From Verrucomicrobiia bacterium (GTDB taxonomy: Bacteria > Verrucomicrobiota > Verrucomicrobiia > Opitutales > Opitutaceae), in the NCBI GenBank assembly GCA_011525695.1, contig WYBX01000032.1:20964-84963 (forward strand): a DNA stretch of 64,000 nt, read 5' to 3'. Both the position numbers and the translations under genes were made by a program. The first letter of the stretch is position 1; each line of letters starts with the position of its first letter. Of the stretch, positions 8,920 to 17,083 are shown one piece after another. A model generated the notes under the pieces. The model was not told the DNA's origin and ran no database searches. It worked only from the letters and a program-made list of their open reading frames with translations.

Positions 8920-9050
8920 TGCGCATCGCCGTCGAGACGCCGCCATGCCGCACCGTACACGAGATCAACGTGCCGCCGCACGAGCTCCGTGAAAGCCGCT
9001 TCCGACTTTTCCTCGGCATAGCGGCGCAGGAGTTCGGCGTCGGTGCTCAT
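8920..9050 (-). pseudogene. N-terminal remnant of an ECF-type RNA polymerase sigma factor
   Basis: From an ATG at 9050 the translation starts MSTDAELLRRYAEEKSEAAF and continues through ELVRRHVDLVYGAAWRRLDGDAQ, a good match to region 2 of the large-subfamily ECF sigma factors common in Verrucomicrobia and Planctomycetes. After about 44 residues, where intact relatives continue into the VTQxVF helix, the similarity stops and the frame runs on as unrelated sequence. The break falls at the right edge of the GTAG hairpin (8895-8919). The piece lacks the rest of region 2 and all of region 4, so it cannot be a working sigma factor. The remainder of 8837-9193 shows no other gene. Confidence 0.65.
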
Positions 9051-9193
9051 TGGATTGCAAACACGTTATCGGCGGTCGGGCCGAAACCGAACAAAGAAAA
9101 CGAACTTGGGGCGAGCATGGGCACTGAATTCGAGTTCAGAGAGCACCGTGGAATCGACTCCGACGCGCGATATGGCGACGCTGTGGGCCGGAA

Positions 9194-10603
9194 ATGGCCG
9201 CCGATTCCGCGAAAACACTGCAGCGTTCGGCCCTCGTCGTGGCGACGACGGCTTCGTTCCTGACGCCCTTCCTCGGTTCCGCGGTGATCGTGGCCCTGCC
9301 GATCATCGGCGTGGAACTGGCAATGTCCCCGGTCCAGCTCAGCTGGGTGACGACTGCGTTCGTGCTCGCCTCGGCGGTGTGCCTCGTGCCGTTTGGGCGG
9401 GCGGCGGATCTCGTCGGGCGGAAGCGGGTCTTCCTGGCGGGCATGCTGCTCTTCAGTGCGGCATCGCTGGCGTGCGGGCTGGCTTGGAATGGCGCGGCGC
9501 TGATTGCCTTTCGTGCGGTGCAGGGAGCCGGAGGGGCGATGATTTTTGGCACCGGGCTCGCGATCCTCACGACGGTGTATCCGCCGGCGGCACGCGGCCG
9601 TGCAATCGGGCTCAATTCCGCCGCGGTGTACCTGGGGCTTTCGGTGGGCCCATTTGTGGGCGGAATCCTCACCCGGCTTTGGGGCTGGCAGAGCGTTTTC
9701 TTCGTCAGCGTGCCGCTCGGGTTGGTGGCTGCGGCGGTCGCGGCCCGCGGATTGCAGGGTGAATGGAAAGGATCTGCGGGCGGACGGTTCGATGCGGTGG
9801 GCAGCGCCATCTACGCGGGCGCGCTGCTCGCAACGATGCTCGGGCTCTCCAGCTTGCCGCAAGCGCGCGGATTCGGGTTGGTGGCGGCTGGCGGGCTGGC
9901 GTTGGTGGTCTTCATCGGTTGGGAGCGGCGCGTGGCAAGCCCCGTGCTCGACGTGGCGCTCCTGGCGGGCAATGCCGTGTTCGCCCGCTCGAACCTGGCG
10001 GCCTTGATCAATTACAGCGCAACCTATGCCGTGACGTTCCTGCTGAGCCTTTACCTGCAGTACGTTCGCGGACTGGATCCCAGCCGCGCCGGCGTGGTCC
10101 TGGTCACGCAATCGGTCGTGATGGCGACGGTTAGTCCGTTTGCGGGACGGCTCTCCGATCGGGTCGAGCCGCGGATTGTGGCCTCGATTGGAATGATGCT
10201 CACGGTGGCCGGGCTGGCCTGGCTCGTATTTCTCCAGGCAGCCACGCCGCTGGGGGCCATCGTCGCGGCGCTTGTCGTGCTTGGGGCGGGCTTCGGGCTG
10301 TTCTCCTCGCCGAACACCAATGCCGTGATGAGCGCGGTGGCGCGGAACCAGTTTGGCATTGCGTCCGCGACGCTGGGGACGATGAGGCTGCTCGGCCAGA
10401 TGGTGAGCATGGGCCTCGCGGCGGCAGTGATCGCATGGTATGTCGGCGATGCGGCGATCACGCCCGGGTTGCACGGTCGGTTCATCGCCTCCTTGCGGAT
10501 GGCGTTCCTGATTTCGGCCGTGGGGTGTGTCGTTGGCGTGTTCGTGTCGCTCACGCGGGGCGATGTGCGGCCGGGGACGGCCGGCGGGCGGCGGGAACCA
10601 TGA
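9194..10603 (+). CDS. MFS transporter, DHA2 (EmrB/QacA-like) drug-efflux type
   Basis: This is a proton-driven efflux permease of the cytoplasmic membrane. The 469-aa product is almost entirely hydrophobic helices, probably 13-14, as expected for the DHA2 branch rather than the 12-helix DHA1. The motif A loop after helix 2 reads GRAADLVGRKRVF, and the motif C-type helix 5 contains GLSVGPFVGGILTRLWGW. No HlyD/EmrA-type membrane fusion partner or TetR regulator is adjacent, so its substrate is unknown. It is followed at 66 bp by an M20 peptidase gene on the same strand. Confidence 0.87.
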   Translation: MAADSAKTLQRSALVVATTASFLTPFLGSAVIVALPIIGVELAMSPVQLSWVTTAFVLASAVCLVPFGRAADLVGRKRVFLAGMLLFSAASLACGLAWNGAALIAFRAVQGAGGAMIFGTGLAILTTVYPPAARGRAIGLNSAAVYLGLSVGPFVGGILTRLWGWQSVFFVSVPLGLVAAAVAARGLQGEWKGSAGGRFDAVGSAIYAGALLATMLGLSSLPQARGFGLVAAGGLALVVFIGWERRVASPVLDVALLAGNAVFARSNLAALINYSATYAVTFLLSLYLQYVRGLDPSRAGVVLVTQSVVMATVSPFAGRLSDRVEPRIVASIGMMLTVAGLAWLVFLQAATPLGAIVAALVVLGAGFGLFSSPNTNAVMSAVARNQFGIASATLGTMRLLGQMVSMGLAAAVIAWYVGDAAITPGLHGRFIASLRMAFLISAVGCVVGVFVSLTRGDVRPGTAGGRREP

Positions 10604-10668
10604 GGTGGCATGGGTGCTGACACGGGAATTCCTCGTGTTCTGGCGCGGCATTCTGGCAGCCTTGGCGC

Positions 10669-11910
10669 GTGACCCCAGCCGAGTACATCGATCGTCATCC
10701 GGAGGAACTCCTGCAGCGGCTGCAGCAGCTGGTCGGAATCCCGACGGTGAATCCTCCCGGTGAGCGTTATGGGGCGGTGACCACCTGGCTCACCCGGGAG
10801 CTGGTGGCGGCCGGCGTGCCGACGCGGCGGCATCCGATCCCGAACGCGGTGCTCGAACGGAGCCTGCCGCAGGAGCAACATGCGTTTCCGCGCTACAACG
10901 TCCTGGGCAAGCTGCCCGGGAGGGGGGCCCGGAAGACCGTGCACTTCAATGCCCACTACGACGTCGTGCCGGTATCCGGAAAATGGCGGCATGTGAGCCC
11001 CTTCAGCGGGGTGGTCGACGGCGGCTGGGTCTACGGACGCGGGACCGCCGACATGAAGGGATCGATCGCGAGCCTCTTGATGGCGCTGCGTGCAATCCGG
11101 GCGACGCGTACGTCGCCGGCGGTCAATGTCGAGGTGTCGTTCACGGCGGACGAGGAGACGGACTCCGTGTTGGGCGCGGGCTGGCTCGTTGCCCACGCGC
11201 CGATCGAGCCGGACTACGCCATCGTGATGGAGGGAGGCGAGGGCCGGACGGTTTGCTGCGGGCACAACGGCACCGTGTGGCTCGAGGTCGAGGTGCTCGG
11301 CTGTCCCGCGCACGGCTCACTCCCGGAGAAGGGGATCAATGCGCTGGAGAAAATGGCGGCGCTGGTGCTCGAGCTGGAGAATTACAAGCGGGAGCTGGCG
11401 CGGCGAACGTGGCGCACGCCGGAGGGGCGGACGATGCGGCCCACGCTGAACGTTGGCGGCGTGTTTCACTGTGGCGCCGGCGCGAAGATCAACACGGTGC
11501 CGGCGCATGCGAGTTTCAGCATTGATCGCCGCGTACTGGCGATTGAACGGCACAACGGGGCGGAGCGTGAGTTGCGGGCGTTCCTGGCGGCGGCCGCACG
11601 GCGAATCCCGCAATGCCGGATTCGGGTGCGGCGGATCTCGGAAAACTATGCGTGTTTCTCGGAGCCGACGCATCCGTTTTTTGCCGCAATGGCGGAGTGT
11701 GTCACGCGGGTGCGCAGGGAGCCGACGACGTTCAATGTTTCGACCGGTTTCAACGACATGCACTTCTTCTCGCACCACCTGGGGATTCCGACCCTCGGCT
11801 ATGGGCCCGGAGGGGAGCGATTCCACGCGGTGGATGAGCGGGCGAAGGTGAAGGAGCTGCTGGCGAGTGCGAAGATTTACGCGGAGCTGATCACGACGTT
11901 CCGGGGCTGA
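10669..11910 (+). CDS. M20 family metallopeptidase (ArgE/DapE/ACY1-like)
   Basis: This is a dinuclear zinc amidohydrolase that cleaves N-acyl amino acids or small peptides; the exact substrate cannot be read from sequence. The 413-aa product starts at GTG and shows the family metal ligands: HFNAHYDVVP, GRGTADMKG, ADEETDS (catalytic and ligand glutamates), MEGGEG and a C-terminal histidine in RFHAVDE. The dimerisation lid domain is present in the middle (CPAHGSLPEKGINALEKM). No arginine or lysine biosynthetic genes are nearby, so ArgE or DapE function is not supported by context. Confidence 0.88.
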   Translation: MTPAEYIDRHPEELLQRLQQLVGIPTVNPPGERYGAVTTWLTRELVAAGVPTRRHPIPNAVLERSLPQEQHAFPRYNVLGKLPGRGARKTVHFNAHYDVVPVSGKWRHVSPFSGVVDGGWVYGRGTADMKGSIASLLMALRAIRATRTSPAVNVEVSFTADEETDSVLGAGWLVAHAPIEPDYAIVMEGGEGRTVCCGHNGTVWLEVEVLGCPAHGSLPEKGINALEKMAALVLELENYKRELARRTWRTPEGRTMRPTLNVGGVFHCGAGAKINTVPAHASFSIDRRVLAIERHNGAERELRAFLAAAARRIPQCRIRVRRISENYACFSEPTHPFFAAMAECVTRVRREPTTFNVSTGFNDMHFFSHHLGIPTLGYGPGGERFHAVDERAKVKELLASAKIYAELITTFRG

Positions 11911-12020
11911 AGCTGGGAGTACGGTCGGTCGCTCCTGCGCACTGTGTTGGCGGGATTCCGGATTGATGAAGCGGGGCAGGCTGGCCCCCATCCTGGATTC
12001 TCCGCGCGCAGCGCGGCATG

Positions 12021-12105
12021 AGCAGCCCGTCAGGTTGGTACGTGAATCGCGGAAGTATTGTTGCCGACGAAGCGCGTCTTTTGGTTGCAAGTTCGACGGG
12101 CTGCT
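12021..12105. repeat. 11-bp inverted repeat spanning the M20-marC gap
   Basis: AGCAGCCCGTC (12021-12031) and its exact reverse complement GACGGGCTGCT (12095-12105) are separated by 63 nt. The right arm overlaps the marC stop codon, so the structure would sit at the 3' end of marC mRNA. Nothing else is visible in 11911-12103. Confidence 0.35.
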
Positions 12106-12682
12106 AGGCCTTCAGTCCATGGCGAATCATGTTTACCGCGATGGCGGCGAGCAGCATGGAGATGATCTTGGAGATGGCGCGCAGCCCGGTGGGCCCGACC
12201 CGGCGGGCCAGCCATTCGCTGTAGGCGAAGGCGAGCATCACGAGGGCGAGGTTCACGATGAGCGCGGCGAGCGTGATCATGAGGCCGAGGGTCTGGGCGA
12301 GCAGGAGCAGGGTGGCAATGAGGGCGGGGCCCGCGATCAATGGCATGCCGAGCGGAACCACGCCGAAATCCGGTGGCAGCAGCTCGGGTTCCGCGGCGGA
12401 ATGCAGCAGGTCGCGGGCGGCGAGGATGAACAGGATCACGCCGCCTGCGATTTGGAAGTCGCTCGCCGCGATGCCGAGGGCCTTGAAGATGGTGGTGCCG
12501 AGAAACAGGAAGAGGAGCGCAACGGCGCCGCCGGTGAGTGTGGCCTGCCGGGCGATCCGCTGGCGTTGAGCCGGGACGACGCCCTGGCCCAGCCCGAGGA
12601 AGATCGCGGCGAGCCCGACCGGATCGATCGCAACAAAAAGCGGGATGAAAGCCTGGATGAACTTTTCGAGGAGCGGCGACAT
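12104..12682 (-). CDS. MarC family integral membrane protein
   Basis: The 192-aa product starts MSPLLEKFIQAFIPLFVAIDPVG and has the MarC family pattern of six helices, with the signature FVAIDPVGLAAIF near the N-terminus and GMPLIAGPALIATLLLL in the middle. MarC/UPF0056 proteins are inner-membrane proteins whose physiological substrate is unsettled; the historical link to multiple antibiotic resistance is not supported. An in-frame extension to 12769 exists but ATG 12682 matches the family start. It stands alone, divergent from the GH88-like gene. Confidence 0.88.
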   Translation of the reverse strand: MSPLLEKFIQAFIPLFVAIDPVGLAAIFLGLGQGVVPAQRQRIARQATLTGGAVALLFLFLGTTIFKALGIAASDFQIAGGVILFILAARDLLHSAAEPELLPPDFGVVPLGMPLIAGPALIATLLLLAQTLGLMITLAALIVNLALVMLAFAYSEWLARRVGPTGLRAISKIISMLLAAIAVNMIRHGLKA

Positions 12683-12835
12683 GGCGAAGACCGGAGGACC
12701 AGCGAAGCTGGAGGTTGAGGATGGCAGACTGAATGGCTCCCGCGAGTGCTTTCTGGCCGATAAATCCACTCGTCGATTTGTCCTTTAGGCTTTTAGTCCC
12801 CTGTCCCCTTGGTTCACGGTTCCTGATATCGCTGC

Positions 12836-14248
12836 ATGAAACTCAACGCCTCACTGACGCCGCAGAAGCTGCAAAAGAAAATTACCCGCGTGTTCGAGCT
12901 TGCCGGGCAAAAGATCCGTGCCCTGGATGCCGCCTGGGATCCCGCCAAGGGCACGCCGGTGTTCACCTGGAAGGGCAAGTACACCTCGCGGGGGTGGACG
13001 GAATGGACACAGGGGTTCCAGTTCGGGCTCGCATTCCTGCATTTCGACGGCACGGGCGATGAGGAGATGCTGGCGCGCGGCCGCGCGAAGACGGTGCGGC
13101 ACATGGCCTCGCATGTTTCGCACGTGGGCGTGCACGATCACGGCTTCAACAACATCTCCACCTATGGGAACCTCCGCCGGCTGATCCTGGAGGGCCGGAT
13201 CGACCGTGACCAGCGTGAGCTCGATTACGCGGAGTTGGCCTTGAAGGCGTCGGGCGCGGTGCAGGCGGCCCGCTTCGTCCCGACGGCTGCCTCGCAGCCT
13301 TGGTCACCGGACGGCCGCGGAGGGGGTGTACCGCCTTCCGGATACATCTATTCGTTCAACGGCCCGCAGTCACTCTTTTCAGACACCATCCGCTCGCTGC
13401 GTTCACTGATGGTTGCGCACCAGCTGGGGCACGTGCTGATGGCGGAGGGGGACAAGCCGGTCAACCTGTTGCACCGGGCGATAATCCACGCCGCGACGAC
13501 GGCGCGCTACAACGTGTTCTTTGGCGCCGGTCGCGACGTCTATGACGTGCGCGGCCGGGTGGCGCATGAGAGCATCTTCAACCGGAACGACGGGCAATTC
13601 CGCTGCACCAGCTCGCAGCAGGGCTATTCGCCCTTCACGACGTGGACGCGCGGAGCGGCCTGGATCATCTGCGGCTATGCGGAGCAGCTGGAATTTCTGG
13701 ATACGGTGGCGGGCACTGATCTTGATCCCGTCGGCGGCCGGCGGGCGGTGACGGACCTTTTCCTGGCGACGGCACGTGCCGCGAGCGACTATTACATCGA
13801 CGGCTACTCGGCGCGGGATGGCATCCCCTATTGGGACTCGATGGCGCTGAATTCCCACCGGCTTGGGGATGTGACAAAGAAGGATGCCGACCCGTTCAAC
13901 CCGTGGGAACCGGTGGACAGTTCGGCGGCGGCGATCGCGGCCCAGGGATTCATCCGGCTCGGCAATTACCTGGCGGCCAAGGGGGAAAAGGCTGCCGGTA
14001 CGAGGTATTTGCAGGCGGGGTTGACGATAGCCGACACGCTTTTCGACGAGCCATATTTGTCGATGGATCGGAAGCATCAGGGAATTCTGCTGCACAGCGT
14101 GTACCACCGCCCGAATGGCTGGGACTACGTTCCGCGGGGCCGAAAAGTGCCGTGCGGAGAGGCCTGCATGTGGGGGGACTATCACGCGGTCGAGCTCGCG
14201 CTGTTAATCCAGCGGATGGCCGCGGGACAATACTACACATTTTTCTAA
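12836..14248 (+). CDS. Glycoside hydrolase family 88-like (unsaturated glucuronyl hydrolase type)
   Basis: GH88 enzymes hydrate the unsaturated uronic acid left at the non-reducing end of oligosaccharides by polysaccharide lyases. The 470-aa product has the alpha/alpha-barrel landmarks: VGVHDHGFNN (candidate catalytic D101), SLFSDTIRSL (candidate D183), TTWTRGAAWIICGY, DGIPYWDS, VDSSAAAIAAQGF and CGEACMWGDYHAVE near the end. No signal peptide is visible, so it probably acts in the cytoplasm on imported oligosaccharides. The convergent genes beyond the RAYT element encode a sugar/nucleoside-type symporter and a Gfo/Idh oxidoreductase, which could supply or process such substrates. Confidence 0.83.
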   Translation: MKLNASLTPQKLQKKITRVFELAGQKIRALDAAWDPAKGTPVFTWKGKYTSRGWTEWTQGFQFGLAFLHFDGTGDEEMLARGRAKTVRHMASHVSHVGVHDHGFNNISTYGNLRRLILEGRIDRDQRELDYAELALKASGAVQAARFVPTAASQPWSPDGRGGGVPPSGYIYSFNGPQSLFSDTIRSLRSLMVAHQLGHVLMAEGDKPVNLLHRAIIHAATTARYNVFFGAGRDVYDVRGRVAHESIFNRNDGQFRCTSSQQGYSPFTTWTRGAAWIICGYAEQLEFLDTVAGTDLDPVGGRRAVTDLFLATARAASDYYIDGYSARDGIPYWDSMALNSHRLGDVTKKDADPFNPWEPVDSSAAAIAAQGFIRLGNYLAAKGEKAAGTRYLQAGLTIADTLFDEPYLSMDRKHQGILLHSVYHRPNGWDYVPRGRKVPCGEACMWGDYHAVELALLIQRMAAGQYYTFF

Positions 14249-14257
14249 GCCCTCGCC

Positions 14258-14340
14258 AAGGGACAGGTCAATTAGTCGCAGGCCTCAGGCTAAGGGACAG
14301 GTCAATTGCGGTCGTGCTGCTGCGTCGAAGGGACATAGAG
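14258..14340 (-). repeat. Left REP-like tag repeats (two full, one degenerate)
   Basis: Read on the minus strand, AATTGACCTGTCCCTT occurs at 14307-14292 and 14273-14258, 34 bp apart; a third, partial copy (TGTCCCTT within 14328-14335) lies 36 bp further up. After the 14292 copy the next bases form GCC-TGA-GGC, a small hairpin one base beyond CCCTT. Confidence 0.7.
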
Positions 14341-14485
14341 TCAGGTTTTAACCAGTTGAGGCGATCAACGGCTGGGCAGTCTCGGTCTATGGGAAACTCA
14401 AGACCCGTCTAGGCGACCGCGCGCGACCTCGCCGCGAGTTTTCGGACGACAGTGACGACCGCAGACTTTGGATTCGTCGAGCCGG

Positions 14486-15466
14486 CTATCCAATTGCGCG
14501 TTGCCGCAGTCCTCGGAGCGTCGCCAGGTCGCCCCAGTCGGTGCATGCCGGCAGGGGGTGCGGCCCCAAACGTTCGCGCCGGCCGGTACGTCTTCGGTAT
14601 GCGGCCAGTTGCGCCTCCACAAAGGTGCTACTGCCAAGCACGGCGCCATCGGTGAAGTAGCGAATCCGACATCGCAAGACAGTCGCGAGCGGCAGTCGAC
14701 CTCCTTGCGTGAGCACCCGTTGCACTTCCTGCAAAGGAATGCTGGCAGCATCGCTTCGCGGCTTTCCGCCGGTCCCAAAGAGGATTTCGCGATAGGCAGC
14801 CTGCGCATCGTCCCAGGGAACGCCACCGATCGCCAAACGGAGGCCGTCCCGCGCAGCGGCGTTGCCGGCAACGGCTTCAGCGTACCCGCAGAAGCGGTAA
14901 TCCTTTGGATCCGAGACCAGGCCAGCACGGACGCAGTTCAAATCGATGTAAGCAGCAAGCGGCTGCAACGCCCCCGGCCCCAGCAAGGTGCTCTTGAATC
15001 GTTCCGCCCATAGAGTCCCGATGCGGTCGTGGGTCTTGTTGAACCAGATCGAAAAGCGCTGCTTCACCAGCTTCATGAACTGCGAGACGTCTCCCATCAG
15101 TCGCAGTTGACGCTGACGCCACAACACGCCCTCCGGTCCGTTTTCAGCGAGCTGTTTTTGTATCACCTCCAACCGCGCCGATTGATAGGGCGTGGGCTTT
15201 GGGTAAAGAACATGGTAACGACGGAGCAATTCATCATCCGACAATGGTTGTTCCCGCGGCGCGCGAACGAGCACATGAAAGTGATTCGCCATGACCGCAT
15301 AGGTCAGCAGCTGGACACCGCAATAGTCGGCTACCTGCCAGAGCTGTCGGCGCAGGATCTCCTTCGCGACGTCATCAAACAGGCGTTCCTTGTTAACCGT
15401 ACGGGTGAAACAGTGGTAAGTTGCCTCGCCCTCTGCTGCAGGAACCTTGATCCGCGCCTGTCTCAT
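14486..15466 (-). CDS. REP-associated tyrosine transposase (RAYT, Y1_Tnp/IS200-like)
   Basis: This is a HUH single-strand nuclease that cuts and rejoins DNA at REP hairpins through a covalent phosphotyrosine. The 326-aa product has the metal-binding HUH motif as HFH (residues 62-64, in MANHFHVLV), the candidate catalytic tyrosine Y173 in AAYIDLNCVRAGLV, and the conserved segments MKLVKQRFSIWFNK and GTLWAERFKS. The C-terminal 100 residues after the catalytic core are longer than in the enterobacterial enzyme. Start ATG 15466 gives the usual basic N-terminus followed by TYHCFTRTVN. A palindromic stretch (CCGT-ACCC around GATATT, 15509-15532) lies upstream, between the gene and the right repeats. 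It appears intact, so activity is possible. Confidence 0.9.
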   Translation of the reverse strand: MRQARIKVPAAEGEATYHCFTRTVNKERLFDDVAKEILRRQLWQVADYCGVQLLTYAVMANHFHVLVRAPREQPLSDDELLRRYHVLYPKPTPYQSARLEVIQKQLAENGPEGVLWRQRQLRLMGDVSQFMKLVKQRFSIWFNKTHDRIGTLWAERFKSTLLGPGALQPLAAYIDLNCVRAGLVSDPKDYRFCGYAEAVAGNAAARDGLRLAIGGVPWDDAQAAYREILFGTGGKPRSDAASIPLQEVQRVLTQGGRLPLATVLRCRIRYFTDGAVLGSSTFVEAQLAAYRRRTGRRERLGPHPLPACTDWGDLATLRGLRQRAIG

Positions 15467-15533
15467 TGTCGTCCATCATTGCAGCTGACCCTTGAGACGC
15501 GACCTCGCCGTATACCCGATATTGGGTACGGAT

Positions 15534-15617
15534 GACCTGTCCCTTTGGGCGACGATCCAATTGACCTGTCCCTTATGGTTTGGCCTGCGGGCCGTAGGTG
15601 TTGACCGATACTACGGC
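15534..15617 (+). repeat. Right REP-like tag repeats and adjoining hairpin
   Basis: GACCTGTCCCTT occurs at 15534-15545 and AATTGACCTGTCCCTT at 15559-15574, the latter an exact inverted copy of the left tags. Beyond it lie GGCC-TGCG-GGCC and a 7-bp inverted pair GCCGTAG (15591-15597) / CTACGGC (15611-15617). These could serve as the 3' hairpin for the NupG-like gene that ends at 15680 on the opposite strand. Confidence 0.65.
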
Positions 15618-15679
15618 TCGTTGAACGCCAGAGGAACGAGAACGATTCGATTGCGGCTCCCCGTCGCGAAATCTCCCAG

Positions 15680-17020
15680 CTAATGGGCGGGTGCTGCGCC
15701 CGACACGTCCGCCACCGGCTTGCGGGGCGGGTGGAAGAAGAGCGCCAGTGCCACCGCCGCAGCCGAGGCCGAAATGAGCGGCACCATGAAAAGGCCGCGG
15801 AAGTCCGTAACGCCTCCGACAGTATAGACCGACTGGATCAGCCATGGACCAATCGAATTCGCCAGCATCGCGCCGAAACCCAGAATCTGCAGGTTGAACA
15901 GCCCCTGGGCGCTCGATCGAATATCCTTCGGGAAGTACGCGTCCACGAAGATGTACACCGTAGCGAAGAAGAAGGCGTAGCAAATGCCGTGCAGCACCTG
16001 GATCAGGATGATCGCCCCGGGGCTCTGCGGGAAGAAGGCATAAACCGCGAAACGGGCCGCATGGCCGAGGATGCCGACGATCATTGTCGCCCGCCAGCCG
16101 AGGGCCTTCAGGGTGGCGCCCAGGATGAACATGGTCAGAATTTCCGTGACCTGCCCGATGCTCATCACCGGCGTGATCCAGTTGGACGCGATCCCCACTC
16201 CGCCGGCCTCGCGCGCCGTGCCCAGGAAGATGCCGGTCCAGTTGAAATAGAGGTTGTGCACGAACGAGTCCACGAGGGTCACAACCCAGAGCACCAGCAC
16301 GAACGGGTGCCGCAACAACTTCACCGCCTCGAGCCAGGCGAGCTTCTCGACCGCTCCCTCGGTGGCCTTCTTGGGCGGCGTGTGGGGCAGCACCAGGCTA
16401 TAGGCAGCCAGCGTCAACGAAGCGATTCCGGCCACGATAAACGTCCAGCGGGTCGCCACCTTGGCCGCGTCGCCTGAAAGTGGATGCGCCAGCGCCTGGC
16501 CAACCCACTCGACGAGCCCGGCCGGAGCGGCCGCATTCACCGCCGCCCAATCGACAAAGATGAACGTGAATGGCCAGGCGGCGAGAACCCAGCCGATGGT
16601 GCCGCCCATCCGCACGAGGCCGAACTCCTTCTCCGGATCCTTCATGTTGGCGAAAGCGATCGAGTTCGTGATCGAAATCGTCGGCACATATAGCAGGCAG
16701 TGCACGAGCATGAGCAGGAAGAACGGCCAGAACGATCGGGCGAACCCGCACCCCAGGATCGCGAGTCCGCCGATCAGATGGGAAAAGGCGAGGAACTTCT
16801 CGGCATCGAACCGGCGATCCGCCCACTGGTTGCTGAAGAACATCCCGACGATCGATGCGAGGGGAAACGCATTGAGGATCAGCGACTGCTGACCGGGCGA
16901 AAACCCCAGGCTCGGCAGATAGCCGAAGATGAGGGGGAGCCATGCGCCCCAGATGAAGAACTCGAGCGTCATCATGATGAAGAGACGCCCGCGATAGGAT
17001 CGAGCCGGCTGGATGGTCAT
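15680..17020 (-). CDS. MFS transporter of the nucleoside:H+ symporter (NupG/LacY-like) type
   Basis: This is a 12-helix cytoplasmic-membrane symporter. The 446-aa product starts with a basic N-terminus and the family segment LEFFIWGAWLPLIFGYL, then NQWADRRFDAEKFLAFSHLIGG for the loop after helix 2. Verrucomicrobial and Bacteroidetes relatives are usually found beside sugar-acid or glycoside genes and are often annotated as nucleoside or sugar permeases. Here the next gene downstream in the opposite direction is GH88-like and the gene upstream on the same strand is a Gfo/Idh oxidoreductase 63 bp away, so sugar or uronate uptake is a reasonable inference. Confidence 0.85.
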   Translation of the reverse strand: MTIQPARSYRGRLFIMMTLEFFIWGAWLPLIFGYLPSLGFSPGQQSLILNAFPLASIVGMFFSNQWADRRFDAEKFLAFSHLIGGLAILGCGFARSFWPFFLLMLVHCLLYVPTISITNSIAFANMKDPEKEFGLVRMGGTIGWVLAAWPFTFIFVDWAAVNAAAPAGLVEWVGQALAHPLSGDAAKVATRWTFIVAGIASLTLAAYSLVLPHTPPKKATEGAVEKLAWLEAVKLLRHPFVLVLWVVTLVDSFVHNLYFNWTGIFLGTAREAGGVGIASNWITPVMSIGQVTEILTMFILGATLKALGWRATMIVGILGHAARFAVYAFFPQSPGAIILIQVLHGICYAFFFATVYIFVDAYFPKDIRSSAQGLFNLQILGFGAMLANSIGPWLIQSVYTVGGVTDFRGLFMVPLISASAAAVALALFFHPPRKPVADVSGAAPAH

Positions 17021-17083
17021 GGAGAGGTCCGCTATTCGTTACCTGCTGTGCAAAGGAGGGGAATTGGGGCCGGTTTCGGCAGC

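Larger units (their letters stand above)
14258..15574. mobile_element. REPtron: RAYT gene bracketed by inverted ACCTGTCCCTT repeats
   Basis: The tag AAGGGACAGGTCAATT occurs at 14258-14273 and 14292-14307, and its exact reverse complement at 15559-15574, with a shorter copy at 15534-15545. Between them lies a single RAYT gene. The unit occupies the space between the 3' ends of two convergent genes (stops at 14248 and 15680), a typical harmless landing place. I see no direct target duplication. The span between the RAYT 3' end and the left repeats (14341-14485) holds nothing else recognisable. Confidence 0.7.

Noticed and set aside
7232..9019. Long minus-strand frames over gnd
   Set aside because: The translation is Arg/His/Leu-rich without family motifs; gnd on the plus strand is complete. 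Similar antisense frames over gltD, the atp genes, feoB and the delta-60 gene were dropped for the same reason.
9194..11910. MFS transporter and M20 peptidase as a peptide-salvage operon
   Set aside because: The transporter belongs to the drug-efflux DHA2 branch and the 66-bp gap gives no sign of coupling; no supporting neighbours.
12791..12812. CCCCTGTCCCCTT before the GH88-like gene as another ACCTGTCCCTT tag
   Set aside because: It differs by inserted C residues and has no hairpin directly behind it; too weak to count as a copy.
14249..15679. A CRISPR-like array in the repeats around the RAYT gene
   Set aside because: Only two full repeats per side with unequal spacing and no cas genes; the repeats are inverted around a transposase.
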